NCBI RefSeq assembly: GCF_016625195.1
Contig: NZ_JACVUP010000025.1
Location: forward strand, 1-62,536
Length of the DNA: 62,536 bases
Reading direction: 5' to 3'
Source of the DNA: Erwinia sp. S63
GTDB taxonomy: Bacteria > Pseudomonadota > Gammaproteobacteria > Enterobacterales > Enterobacteriaceae
The notes under the pieces are model-generated. The model was not told the DNA's origin. It worked only from the letters and a program-made list of their open reading frames with translations, and did not search any database. The position numbers and the translations under genes are program-made. Numbering within the stretch: position 1 is the first letter of the stretch; every line of letters begins with the position of its first letter. Positions 25,960-34,504 of the stretch are shown piece after piece.

Positions 25960-26595
25960 ATGATTCCCTTTGTTTCGCTTCTCACCCGAGAATGTTTATT
26001 CCTGCTATTCGCATCGGTTTTTATCCTGCTGGCAATGTCAGCCATCTACGTTGACGTTTACTTTATGTACAACGCTCTACATGAAAATTCCGTGACTGAA
26101 ATCCTGCAGGAAATCATTCTGGCAGGCATCGCCGTGCTGTTTTTCTGGTGCGCGACAAAGCGCCCTGAGATCCGCGGCGGACTTATCCTTATCGGGGGTT
26201 TTTACTTATGTATGCTGATCCGGGAGCTGGACGACATCTTTGACATGATCAGGCACGGCAGCTGGCTCTGGTTTGCTCTTACAACCGCCGTCGTGTGTAT
26301 TGCACTTTCCGCGCTCATACCCGCAAGCACCGTTACAGGGCTGACTGATTTTATTCAGCACCGTTCGTGGCTGATGACTGCGATGGGGTTGATCATAATA
26401 TTAATATTCTCACGTATATTTGGCATGAATCAGCTCTGGGAGCATCTTATGTCTTACGGGTATAACCGGGAAGTTAAAAATCTGGCGGAAGAAGCGACTG
26501 AATTACTGGGATACAGCGTATGCTTTCTCTCCTCAGCGCTTTATCTGGGAGAAACGCGTGAAAAATTCACTGCTCTTCGGAAAAGCTGGACCTGA
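25960..26595 (+). CDS. hypothetical integral membrane protein
   Basis: 211 residues with five to six membrane segments (for instance LLFASVFILLAMSAIY, LAGIAVLFFWC, GGLILIGGFYLCML, ALTTAVVCIALSALI, GLIIILIFSRIF). An acidic loop RELDDIFDMIRHGSW lies in the middle. No family recognised. ATG 25960 chosen for CGGAG six bases upstream; an extension to 25888 lacks a ribosome site. Last intact gene of the first cargo. Confidence 0.65.
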   Translation: MIPFVSLLTRECLFLLFASVFILLAMSAIYVDVYFMYNALHENSVTEILQEIILAGIAVLFFWCATKRPEIRGGLILIGGFYLCMLIRELDDIFDMIRHGSWLWFALTTAVVCIALSALIPASTVTGLTDFIQHRSWLMTAMGLIIILIFSRIFGMNQLWEHLMSYGYNREVKNLAEEATELLGYSVCFLSSALYLGETREKFTALRKSWT

Positions 26596-26700
26596 TACGG
26601 ATCAGCGCGGACTGTCATTTTAATACGGTTAGCTATCAAGATGACGAGGGTGAAACTTGTCTTCGTCATCACATTTTAATATCCAAACTGACCCAAATTA

Positions 26701-26727
26701 GGGCTGTTTCCTTTCTTCTTCCTTCAC
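26701..26727 (-). pseudogene. SRAP gene, remnant of 3' exon
   Basis: Directly after the intron's 3' end the minus strand reads GTG AAG GAA..., translating VKEEERKQP. This continues the exon 1 ending WFEW exactly as in the YedK/HMCES family (WFEWKKEGDKKQPY). A stop (TAA, 26698-26700) and unrelated sequence follow, so the rest of the gene is deleted. Confidence 0.8.
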
Positions 26728-26768
26728 GTCGAGTAGGGTGCCGAAGTTACCTCCGGCACCCCCTCTAA

Positions 26769-26803
26769 GAACCGTGCGTGAGAGTTTCCAGCTCACACGG
26801 CTC
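26769..26803 (-). ncRNA. group II intron domain V
   Basis: GAGCCGTGTGAGC and CTCACGCACGGTTC form the conserved hairpin with a GAAA loop; the AGC catalytic triad is at its base. It lies just after the maturase stop codon, in the standard place. Confidence 0.92.
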
Positions 26804-26811
26804 AAGCCTTA

Positions 26812-28305
26812 TCAAACACCACTATGAAATGATGCAGCAGGTGCAGTTAGTCGCGAAGATCTGGCTCGGGCATAATCTGCCCAATTCGTGTCATAGGGAT
26901 TAAGTGCTGAGGCAACAAGTCTGTGACGGACAATTTTGATGCTTTGAGCGTTAATTAATCTCAAAGTCATAATTTGTCCCGTAACAGTATCCCGATATAG
27001 ACCGCTGAAAACCCAGTCTCGGGATTTCACCTGAGCGAAGTATTTCTTTTTAATCCATCTGAGCCCTTTACGGGGATGTCTGGCCTTGGCCCACCTCCAG
27101 ATAATTTCAAAGATCAGGTGATCCACATAAGTGAATACCCGCTTAGAAACAACATGACGATGGTAGTTGGCCCATCCCCTGATCACAGGGTTTAGCCTCG
27201 TGATCAATGACGCAACAGGTTGAGCTATCATTTGCTTAGCAATTGCTTTGACCTTCGAGATCAACGTGTTGATACTTTTTCTGGACGGTTTAATGAGAAG
27301 TTTTCCGTTAGGATAACGTCTTATGTTCTGACCAAGAAAATCGAAACCTTCAGAGACATGGGTAACCCGGGTCTTTGATTTAGAAAGCTCCAGCCCACGT
27401 TCTGCAAGGAATGCTTCGACGAGAGGTATGACTTTATTAATCGTGTCCCGGCTGTCACCGGTAATAATAAAGTCGTCGGCATAACGGATCAGATGCACTT
27501 TGGCTGCTTTTCCCGCCCCTGCACCTTTTCCCTGCCGTGGATATTGCTTCCTCAGCAGGTGTTCCAGCCCATCCAGCGTCAGGTTTGCCAGCACGGGTGA
27601 AATAATCCCTCCCTGAGGAGTGCCTGCAATTGTTGAGTGATAAACCTGTTTTTCCATAAAGCCAGACTTTAACCATTTACCGAGAACTGTTTTGTTCATC
27701 GGAACATGGTCAATGAGCCACTGGTGGTCAATATTATCGAAACAGCCTTTAATATCACCTTCAAGAACCCATTTCGGGCTGCCTTGTCGAGCGAGATTAG
27801 CAAAGCATCTCTCGATCGCATCAGCGCACCGTCGCATGTTCCTGAATCCATAGGAGCCGCCATCTGCTGTAGTTTCCGCGATAGGATCAAGCGCCAGCAG
27901 AAATAGTGCCTGCATAGCCCGATCTTTAATCGTAGGGATGCCAAGCGGGCGTCGTTTCCCATTGGCTTTTGGAATGTAGATTCTCCTGAGCGGAGCGGGC
28001 AAGTAGCCCCGGGATTTGAGGGACCGGGCCCCTGCAAACCTTTTCGCTGGGGAGTCCCAGGTGATACCGTCAACGCCAGCGGTATTTCTGCCTTTGTTGC
28101 TGGTCACTCTGCGAGTTGCCAGAAATTTACCGCTCATCGAACGCGTCAACAGGTAACTCAGGACACGAACTTTATTCCAGCGATTTTCCTGCACTGCCTT
28201 CACGATACGCGCCTGTAGCCGACTGACATTTGCCTCAATGTTCGGCCAGTTTATGGCATCCCATTGCTGACCTTTGCCCGAGGCTGCACCAGCTTTCGCC
28301 ATCAT
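26812..28305 (-). CDS. group II intron reverse transcriptase/maturase
   Basis: 497 residues: RT domain with YIPKANGKRRPLGIPTIKDR (RT2), DIKGCFDNIDH, GTPQGGIISPVLANLTLDGL and the catalytic YADD box (IRYADDFII), then a maturase domain X and a C-terminal GIIM-type section (NPVIRGWANYHRHV). Start M at 28305 has GAGG eight bases upstream; the frame is open to 28395. It should aid splicing and mobility of the intron. No H-N-H endonuclease motif is evident. Confidence 0.93.
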   Translation of the reverse strand: MMAKAGAASGKGQQWDAINWPNIEANVSRLQARIVKAVQENRWNKVRVLSYLLTRSMSGKFLATRRVTSNKGRNTAGVDGITWDSPAKRFAGARSLKSRGYLPAPLRRIYIPKANGKRRPLGIPTIKDRAMQALFLLALDPIAETTADGGSYGFRNMRRCADAIERCFANLARQGSPKWVLEGDIKGCFDNIDHQWLIDHVPMNKTVLGKWLKSGFMEKQVYHSTIAGTPQGGIISPVLANLTLDGLEHLLRKQYPRQGKGAGAGKAAKVHLIRYADDFIITGDSRDTINKVIPLVEAFLAERGLELSKSKTRVTHVSEGFDFLGQNIRRYPNGKLLIKPSRKSINTLISKVKAIAKQMIAQPVASLITRLNPVIRGWANYHRHVVSKRVFTYVDHLIFEIIWRWAKARHPRKGLRWIKKKYFAQVKSRDWVFSGLYRDTVTGQIMTLRLINAQSIKIVRHRLVASALNPYDTNWADYARARSSRLTAPAASFHSGV

Positions 28306-28530
28306 CTGCTTTTCCTCGCACGTCGTTAATCGGGTTATCTCGTGACGTAAGACCACGGAGAAGTCTGCCCGCTTTCGCGTCGGGTAATATTTCAATCCGT
28401 ATCCTGTTCATTACAAACAGGCATTCGCTTTTTCTCCGATCCTCTACCCACATAGCTATCACATCACCTTGCGGTGAAGCTTCCTAAACAAGGAGCTATT
28501 TGGGCTTACCGTGTTCCGCATAAATGACGA

Positions 28531-28536
28531 GAGTGG
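28531..28536 (-). other. candidate EBS1 of the group II intron
   Basis: CCACTC on the minus strand, complementary to the final six bases of the 5' exon (GAGTGG, 28897-28902). About 360 nt from the intron 5' end, a plausible domain I position. Confidence 0.6.
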
Positions 28537-28896
28537 TTTAGGTTCCTCTTACGCTACCGGCGGTCACTTTGCCCATGGCGGATGAGAATGGGACATCCGC
28601 TCCGACCGCAATTGAGCCCTGTCAGCATCTTTGGGCCCTTCTTGGTTGACGATAGTAAACGAGATTCGCATATGCTAACCATGTCACTCACCCTAGCTCC
28701 GACCCGCATTGATGCTCGCAGGCATGCCGTCCTCTCACGATTCTGGCACTTACCAAAAGGTAAAGGCTACATTGTCCGAGGGCTTTTGGACGGCTTGTTA
28801 CCAGTCCGCCCGACCTCGTAGGGTACTGCCGATGGGACGGCAGGTTCAGTAATAATATATATTCCGAACAATCACTTATGCGACTTCACGTCGCAC

Positions 28897-29211
28897 CCAC
28901 TCAAACCAACCATCGGCAAACACCACGGCGCGGCCGTTGTTCCATAGCGGTTTAAACATACGGCTCGATGCGGCGGTTTCTCCCCGCGCATTGATGAGCG
29001 GCTGCTTGTCCCACCATTCGGGTCCGTAACCCCAGTACACCGAATCTATTTTCAGTTCCTCGTCGCGCTCGCTCAGCAACAGCACGTTGGTTCCGGGCGC
29101 TACGTTATAACGGCCGATGGGTTCTGGATCGTGCGCGTAATCGCTGTCGGCTGCGCCAAGGGCGTCAAGGTAAATGTCCCGGCTCTGATACTGCGCAAAC
29201 CTTCCGCACAT
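28897..29211 (-). pseudogene. SRAP (YedK/HMCES-like) gene, 5' exon
   Basis: 105 codons starting MCGRFAQ, with Cys2 as the residue that crosslinks abasic sites in this family. Other hallmarks are RYNVAPGTNVLLL, YWGYGPEW, PLINARGETAASS and FADGWFEW, where the intron interrupts the gene. ATG 29211 was chosen over the in-frame start at 29235 because Cys2 must be exposed. Such genes protect single-stranded DNA with abasic lesions, apt for a conjugative element. With the 3' part deleted, splicing could not restore a full protein. Confidence 0.85.
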
Positions 29212-29239
29212 AATTTTTCCCCTCCCTTTCTGCACGATA

Positions 29240-29591
29240 CCTGTTAACGCGCGCTGTGCCTGATTTTACTCATCATTCAATATTAGTCGGCGAAACCGCA
29301 GATTAAATTCTGCGTTCGGGGAATTAATTTAATGTCTAACGCTGGTTTCCCCATATCAGAGCTGGACGGAGGCACCTGAAACTTGTTTTCAGATGCCGGC
29401 CGTCAGCAGGCAAGGCGCATCGCGCCGCGTCAGATCATCTATTTAGTTACAACAATCATTAATATCTGAATCAACTTCCTCCGGCATTTGAGCTGCTTTC
29501 TAAATTTTTATTTTTCCAAAAAGAGTTAACGGCTGAACCCGGCTGCCAGATTTCGCATGCTTACCGCACTCAACAACCACTGGAGGTGCAT
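29240..29591. other. upstream region of transfer block 2
   Basis: No gene. Contains a hairpin at 29371-29397 (GGCA.CTGAAA / TTTCAG.TGCC), the short pair CGCAGA / TCTGCG near 29300, and the AAAAAGAGTT element at 29518. Confidence 0.55.
29518..29537 (+). promoter_or_regulatory. transfer-block element, copy B
   Basis: AAAAAGAGTT-N7-GAA, 74 nt before the block 2 start. Copies B and C also share GCTGAA at the same register. Confidence 0.6.
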
Positions 29592-29927
29592 ATGAAATCT
29601 CTTCGTCTGGCAACACAACTTCTGTTATGCGGCGGTGTGCTGGGCCTGACCTTTCTCGCGTCCTCTCCGGCGTCTGCATCTGAGAAAGACGAGCTGGCAT
29701 CCGCTCAGCGAATGATCGTCCAGGTTCAGGCTTCGCTGGAACGGGCGCGGGTTACCGCAGCACAGGCTGATCCGTCAGAGCGTGGCCGCTATTTCTTCGA
29801 TTATCAGCGGGCAAACGACGACCTTAAAACCATCAGCACAGGCATTGATCGCTATCTGGAACCCACGCGTGCCCAGCCCCGCGATTTGTCTGGCGTGGCA
29901 GGAAATTATCGCCGGGAGCGTCCCTGA
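29592..29927 (+). CDS. RAQPRD-family conjugative element protein (TIGR01690)
   Basis: 111 residues with signal peptide (LLLCGGVLGLTFLASSPASA) and the name-giving motif RAQPRD near the C-terminus (TRAQPRDLSGVAG). Marks the first gene of the core block in GI-type secretion systems. ATG 29592 has GGAGG five bases upstream. Its stop overlaps the next start (TGATG). Confidence 0.93.
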   Translation: MKSLRLATQLLLCGGVLGLTFLASSPASASEKDELASAQRMIVQVQASLERARVTAAQADPSERGRYFFDYQRANDDLKTISTGIDRYLEPTRAQPRDLSGVAGNYRRERP

Positions 29928-30169
29928 TGGCAATGACCGCTGCACAGGAAGCAGCCTTTAAAGCGGCTTCCGGAAATGTGGAACCCAATCTGCTGCACCT
30001 GCTCTGTCTCGGGCTGCTGATTGCATTCCTCTTCTTCTGGGCAGCATGGGCAATCGTGGATGTCTACTCAGGCTGGACAAATCAGCGCCTGAAGGAGGGC
30101 GCAATGGGCAAAGCCGTAGTTCGCTCAGTCTTATTGTTAGTCGTAAGTATCTGGATGTTTTGTAGTTAA
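29927..30169 (+). CDS. TIGR03758/DUF3262-family membrane protein
   Basis: 80 residues, two membrane segments (about 23-43 and 62-79). It has the size and place of the DUF3262 proteins that follow RAQPRD; a small pilin-like or channel component by position. Coupled to RAQPRD by overlap. Confidence 0.87.
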   Translation: MAMTAAQEAAFKAASGNVEPNLLHLLCLGLLIAFLFFWAAWAIVDVYSGWTNQRLKEGAMGKAVVRSVLLLVVSIWMFCS

Positions 30170-30200
30170 CCCTAAACCCACTCTTTTTACAGGTGAAATC

Positions 30201-30602
30201 ATGTCTAAATTCGTATCAGCAGTAACCCGCGTGACCGCTAAAGCCCAGACTAAAGCTAAATCAGCCTGGGCACGTATCCTGACGGCTGGCCTGCTGAGTG
30301 CTCTGGCTGCCAGGCCAGCTCTTGCCGATCTGCCGACGGTTGAAGGTCCAACGTCGAGCGGCACGGGAACCGGCCTGATGGGAACGCTCAGCGGTCATGT
30401 GCAGGATGGACTCGTTCTTGGTGGTCTCGTTCTGTGCGGTTTTGCATTCTTTAAAGTTGCTGAAGCTGGTCTCGTAACGTTTGGTGAAGTTCGTAATGAC
30501 CGTGCCTCCTGGACCAAATTCGGGTCCATTGTTGTTGTCGGGGTTGTCATGCTGGTCGCAGTTATCTGGCTGCTCGGCAAGTCTGCAGAAGTTATCGCGT
30601 AA
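30201..30602 (+). CDS. TIGR03745/DUF2976-family membrane protein
   Basis: 133 residues with a long signal region (about 1-45, ending ARPALA) and two further membrane segments (about 72-92 and 108-128). The arrangement resembles VirB2-type pilins: cleaved signal plus two hydrophobic helices, and the family is the likely pilin-like subunit of this system. That role is inference. Confidence 0.87.
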   Translation: MSKFVSAVTRVTAKAQTKAKSAWARILTAGLLSALAARPALADLPTVEGPTSSGTGTGLMGTLSGHVQDGLVLGGLVLCGFAFFKVAEAGLVTFGEVRNDRASWTKFGSIVVVGVVMLVAVIWLLGKSAEVIA

Positions 30603-30615
30603 GGGACAGCCCCAG

Positions 30616-30981
30616 ATGGCGACCATTAAATTTTTACCGGATCGCCTCAATGCTGAGCCAGTCGTATTTCGGGGGTTTAATACCCCCGAGTTAGGACTGA
30701 CAGCACTAATTGGCATCTTATCCGGCTTCATACTTTCCCTGCCCTTCGCGTTACTTTTTGGCTGGCTTGCCATTCCAACCGGCGCTCTGCTTTTCCCACT
30801 TGTATTGATTGCGTTTGGCGGCAAATGGCTTGCCAGCAAAAAACGGGGAAAACCAGAAAATTATCTCTGGCAGCAATTCGAGTTAAAGAAGCGCCGCATG
30901 GGATTGGGGGATTTCAGATTGATTATTGACTCGCGGGGCTGGTCCCTGCGACGCAGCAAAACCCTCAGGAGTATCAGATGA
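30616..30981 (+). CDS. TIGR03750/DUF3487-family membrane protein
   Basis: 121 residues, start MATIKFLPDRLN at 30616 (the frame is open further upstream but overlaps the previous gene). Two central membrane helices (about 28-70), then a basic tail with KKRRMGLGDFRLI. VirB3-like by layout and position. Its end overlaps the next start. Confidence 0.87.
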   Translation: MATIKFLPDRLNAEPVVFRGFNTPELGLTALIGILSGFILSLPFALLFGWLAIPTGALLFPLVLIAFGGKWLASKKRGKPENYLWQQFELKKRRMGLGDFRLIIDSRGWSLRRSKTLRSIR

Positions 30982-31634
30982 GTCGTTTTCGCCACGCGGT
31001 TAAGGGCCGCGATCAGCATATTTTTACCCTGCGGGCGGCCTGTGTCGTATTGCTGCTGTTACTAATTACAGCAATGGGGGGCTGGATGCGGGCACCTGAA
31101 AAGCTGACCATCCACAATCCGCCTGATTTGCGCAAGGGCAGCACGCGCCCGTGGTGGGAAATCCCCCCTCCGACCGTGTACGGCTTTACGTATTACATTT
31201 TCCAGCAGCTGAACGCCTGGCCCAAAAACGGCAAAGTGGACTATCCCGCCCGCATTCAGTCGCTTTCAGCTTACCTGACGCCACAGTGCAAGGCATTTCT
31301 TGAAGAGGATTCAAAGGTTCGCGGTGAAAAAAACGAGTTAACCGACCGTGTGCGCGTCGTTTACGAAATTCCCGGACGTGGTTATTCAGGTGAGAGCGTG
31401 AAGGTCATCGATCGTGATAACTGGGCGGTGAAACTCGATCTTGTTGCCGACGAGTACTACCTCACCGAACCGGTTAAACGCGCGATGGTGCGCTATCCGC
31501 TAAAAGTCGTGCGCTGGGACGGCGACTCTGAATCTAATCCATTTGGCATGGCGCTGGACTGCTATGAAGGCATCCCGCAGCGTCTTTCCGCCGCGCCTGA
31601 ACAGCCGAAACCAGAAAGAAAGGGGATGTTCTGA
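30978..31634 (+). CDS. TIGR03746/DUF2895-family protein
   Basis: 218 residues with one N-terminal membrane anchor (about 15-32) and a periplasmic domain with STRPWWEIPPPTVYGFTYYI and YYLTEPVKRAMVRYPLKVVRW. Similar in layout to TraE/VirB8 scaffold proteins. Start overlaps the DUF3487 stop (ATGA). Confidence 0.88.
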   Translation: MSRFRHAVKGRDQHIFTLRAACVVLLLLLITAMGGWMRAPEKLTIHNPPDLRKGSTRPWWEIPPPTVYGFTYYIFQQLNAWPKNGKVDYPARIQSLSAYLTPQCKAFLEEDSKVRGEKNELTDRVRVVYEIPGRGYSGESVKVIDRDNWAVKLDLVADEYYLTEPVKRAMVRYPLKVVRWDGDSESNPFGMALDCYEGIPQRLSAAPEQPKPERKGMF

Positions 31635-32554
31635 TGTTGAATCCATCTTTTACCTCAGGATCGCGTGCATGCCTTGTGGCGCTGTCACTGTCCCTGCTGC
31701 CGGTGGCAGCGATGATTTCCGCACCGGCGCAGGCGGACGAGCTGATGAAATGGGAGCGCGTGCCGCTGCAGATCCCACTCAAAACGGGTCAGGAACGCGT
31801 GATTTTCGTTGATAAAAACGTGCGCGTGGGTTTTCCGCCGGCACTGAACGGCAAACTGCGCGTACAGAGCACCGGCGGCGCGGTCTACCTCAAAGCTGAC
31901 AGCGATTTTCCTCAGACGCGCCTGCAGCTGCAGGACATGGAAAGCGGTGAGGTTATTCTGCTGGACGTCCATACAACGGCCACCGCGTCAGCCGAGCCGG
32001 TTAAAATCGTTTACAGCGGCGACGTCAGCACCCTCAGCAGGGCAACCGCCGGCACCGGGGAGAAAGCCGCCAGCGGCAGCAACAGCACGCAGGCGAAGCG
32101 AAAAAAAGTGAGTTATAAAGCTCCCGTTCCGGTACTGCTGACGCGCTACGCAGCTCAGAATCTGTATGCACCGGTGCGCACCGTTGAAGCCGTGCCGGGC
32201 ATTCATCCCGTTAATCCGCACCTGCCATCACGCATTACGACGTTATATCCCTCTGCTCCTGTGACCGTGTCACCGGTAGCGGGCTGGGGCGTGGCCGGTC
32301 GCACCGTCATTGCGCTGAGGATCCGCAACAGCTCATCGCAGAAGGTTGTACTCGATCCGCGTGAGCTGCAGGGCCGGTTTGTCACGGCAACGTTCCAGCA
32401 CCGCTGGGTGGGTGCCGCCGGCACGCCCGAAGACACCACTACGCTGTACCTGGTCACCGCCGGTCGTCCTGATGACGCGTTTGTACGTGAGCCATCCGTA
32501 ATCCATAAGGCTGCTACCCGCCCGGCCCAGAAGGTGATCCGCTATGAAAATTAA
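31634..32554 (+). CDS. TIGR03749/DUF3438-family protein (TraK/VirB9-like)
   Basis: 306 residues, signal peptide ending APAQA (about 34). Periplasmic, with ELMKWERVPLQIPLKTGQER at the N-terminus and a beta-rich C-terminus (VDPRELQGRFVTATFQHRWV). The family corresponds in position to TraK/VirB9 core-complex proteins. Starts on TGATG after DUF2895 and overlaps the next gene. Confidence 0.88.
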   Translation: MLNPSFTSGSRACLVALSLSLLPVAAMISAPAQADELMKWERVPLQIPLKTGQERVIFVDKNVRVGFPPALNGKLRVQSTGGAVYLKADSDFPQTRLQLQDMESGEVILLDVHTTATASAEPVKIVYSGDVSTLSRATAGTGEKAASGSNSTQAKRKKVSYKAPVPVLLTRYAAQNLYAPVRTVEAVPGIHPVNPHLPSRITTLYPSAPVTVSPVAGWGVAGRTVIALRIRNSSSQKVVLDPRELQGRFVTATFQHRWVGAAGTPEDTTTLYLVTAGRPDDAFVREPSVIHKAATRPAQKVIRYEN

Positions 32555-34076
32555 GTCAAACGGACTGGTTAAAGTGCTGGTTCCGGCCATTCTGGTTGGC
32601 GGCGGATTCATTGCGGTGAAAAGTTATAACAGCAAGCCACAGGAGCCCGCCGCGCAGGCAACACACGCGCAGACAGACGATGCGCTGAAAAACCTGTCTC
32701 CGCAAGAGCTCAAAGCGCTCGGCATCGAGGGCGACACGCCGCAGGATACGCTGAAAACCATCGTGGGCTCGCTAAACGCCGTTCGTCAGCAGCAGGATTC
32801 TCTTAACAAGCAGAATGCCAGACTGCTGGACGAAAATGAAAAGCTGAGGGAGCGCAATACCAACGTTTCCGGCCAGGTTAATGAAGCGGTTCAGGGCGTG
32901 GAGAAGAGCTATCACGAGCGTGAAAGCCAGATGCGCCAGCAGCAGAACGTCCTGACGTCAAAAATCAACGAGCTGACGAATAAACTGCAGAATGCCGGTA
33001 AGGGTATTGCAGACAAGGCAAAAAATACTGACAGCGATATCCCGCTGGGTCTGGGCCTTGACGGTATGGGTGCCGGCGGTGGCAATGCCCCGGCCTCCGG
33101 CAGTGATGGCCTGATGTGGGTCACGCCCCAGGACAGCCCCTCCACGTCCTCGGCGCAGAAAAATGGCGCGTCGGGCAGCAGTGCCGGCGGTTCACAGTTC
33201 CCGACGTCGTTTCTCAGTGAAAACGCCCTGACGAAGCAAAAAGGCAGCTATGAACAGCAGGTAAAGGGTTCCACCGCTGAAAAAGGCGCGGAAGAGGAGG
33301 CCGAACCGGTGTATACGCTTCCGGAGAACTCCACACTGATTGGCAGCCGCGCCATGACGGCACTGCTCGGTCGCGTGCCGATCAACGGCACCGTAACCGA
33401 CCCGTATCCCTTTAAGGTACTCATCGGAAAAGACAACCTGACGGCCAACGGCATTGAGCTGCCGGACGTTGAGGGTGCGATTGTCTCCGGCACCGCCTCC
33501 GGCGACTGGACCCTGTCCTGCGTGCGTGGTCAGGTCAACAGCGTCACGTTTGTGTTTACCGACGGCACCGTACGGACTCTGCCGAAGCCGGACCGCAGCG
33601 GCAAAGGCGGCAATAGCAGCAACCAGAACGGCGGTAAAGAGACCGGCACCAGTGGCGGCATCGGCTGGATTTCTGATGAAAACGGTATCCCCTGTATTGC
33701 CGGAACACGCAAATCCAATGCATCCAGTTACCTGCCAACAATTTTTGGTTTGTCTGCAGCCGGCGCGGCGGGTGAAGGATTGAGTCAGGGCCAGTACACA
33801 ACGCAGAACAATGTGAATGGTATTACCGGCGCCATGACTGGCGACGCCGGAAAGGCGGCGCTCGGGAAGGCTCTTTCCGGCGGTATGTCTGAAACAACTG
33901 ACTGGGTCAAACAGCGCTACGGACAGACTTTTGACGCTATCTACGTACAGCCGGGTGCAAAACTTGCCGTACACATTACCCGCGAGCTGGCGATCGATTA
34001 CGAAGATAAGGGCCGCCGTGTGCGTTACGACTTCACCCTGCCTGGCGAAGACGGCAGCACCGGCGGACTGGACTGA
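32544..34076 (+). CDS. TIGR03752-family protein (TraB/VirB10-like)
   Basis: 510 residues: membrane anchor (about 10-25), a long coiled coil (about 70-150, rich in Gln/Asn/Glu), a Gly/Ser-rich linker, and a C-terminal TraB-type barrel region with LIGSRAMTALLGRVPINGTV and GAKLAVHITRELAIDY. VirB10-like scaffold spanning both membranes. Overlaps DUF3438 by 11 nt. Confidence 0.9.
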   Translation: MKIKSNGLVKVLVPAILVGGGFIAVKSYNSKPQEPAAQATHAQTDDALKNLSPQELKALGIEGDTPQDTLKTIVGSLNAVRQQQDSLNKQNARLLDENEKLRERNTNVSGQVNEAVQGVEKSYHERESQMRQQQNVLTSKINELTNKLQNAGKGIADKAKNTDSDIPLGLGLDGMGAGGGNAPASGSDGLMWVTPQDSPSTSSAQKNGASGSSAGGSQFPTSFLSENALTKQKGSYEQQVKGSTAEKGAEEEAEPVYTLPENSTLIGSRAMTALLGRVPINGTVTDPYPFKVLIGKDNLTANGIELPDVEGAIVSGTASGDWTLSCVRGQVNSVTFVFTDGTVRTLPKPDRSGKGGNSSNQNGGKETGTSGGIGWISDENGIPCIAGTRKSNASSYLPTIFGLSAAGAAGEGLSQGQYTTQNNVNGITGAMTGDAGKAALGKALSGGMSETTDWVKQRYGQTFDAIYVQPGAKLAVHITRELAIDYEDKGRRVRYDFTLPGEDGSTGGLD

Positions 34077-34087
34077 GGAGAATGACC

Positions 34088-34504
34088 ATGAGTATTACTA
34101 CAAAATTCGGGGTTTTCATGATTATTGCAGCCAGCACGCTTGCCGGCTGCTCAACAAACAAAGATGAAATGCTGCCGCCGGGCAACAGCAACATGCTGGA
34201 GCTGTGGAAAGGTACCGACGGTGAATCAGGCGTCTCGCGCGGCAGTGAAGCCCGCAGCACGCTGCGCCGTGGTCTTTCTGACAGCGAGCAACAGGCCGCA
34301 CTGAGCGAAGATCGCAGCTACAGCCGCACGCAGGAATCCGAAATCAGCCAGCAGTTCCCGCGACTGCCTAATCCTGACATGGTGATGTACGTGTTCCCTC
34401 ATCTCGCACAGGGAAACACCCCCGTGCCCGGTTACAGCACCGTTTTCCCCTTCTATGACCAGACGCAGTACGCCATGCCTGGCGAACGTACGGAGGCGCT
34501 GTAA
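34088..34504 (+). CDS. TIGR03751-family conjugative element lipoprotein
   Basis: 138 residues; lipobox AGC with Cys21 (AASTLAGCSTNKDEM). ATG 34088 chosen since GGAG is seven bases upstream; ATG 34082 would be too close. Proline-rich, with FPRLPNPDMVMYVFPHLA typical of the family. VirB7/TraV-like outer-membrane lipoprotein by position. Stop overlaps the VirB4 start. Confidence 0.88.
   Translation: MSITTKFGVFMIIAASTLAGCSTNKDEMLPPGNSNMLELWKGTDGESGVSRGSEARSTLRRGLSDSEQQAALSEDRSYSRTQESEISQQFPRLPNPDMVMYVFPHLAQGNTPVPGYSTVFPFYDQTQYAMPGERTEAL

Larger units (their letters stand above)
26728..28896 (-). mobile_element. group II intron (2169 nt) inserted in an SRAP gene
   Basis: 5' end GTGCGACG directly after exon TTTGAGTGG; 3' end CTACTCGAC before exon GTGAAGG. 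Contains a 497-aa maturase and domain V with the AGC triad and a GAAA loop. A candidate EBS1, CCACTC at 28531-28536, is complementary to the last six exon bases GAGTGG. Boundaries are supported from both sides by the interrupted protein. Confidence 0.9.

Noticed and set aside
26812..28305. Retron or diversity-generating retroelement
   Set aside because: A domain V hairpin, a maturase domain and exon boundaries are present, so it is a group II intron. No template repeat was seen.
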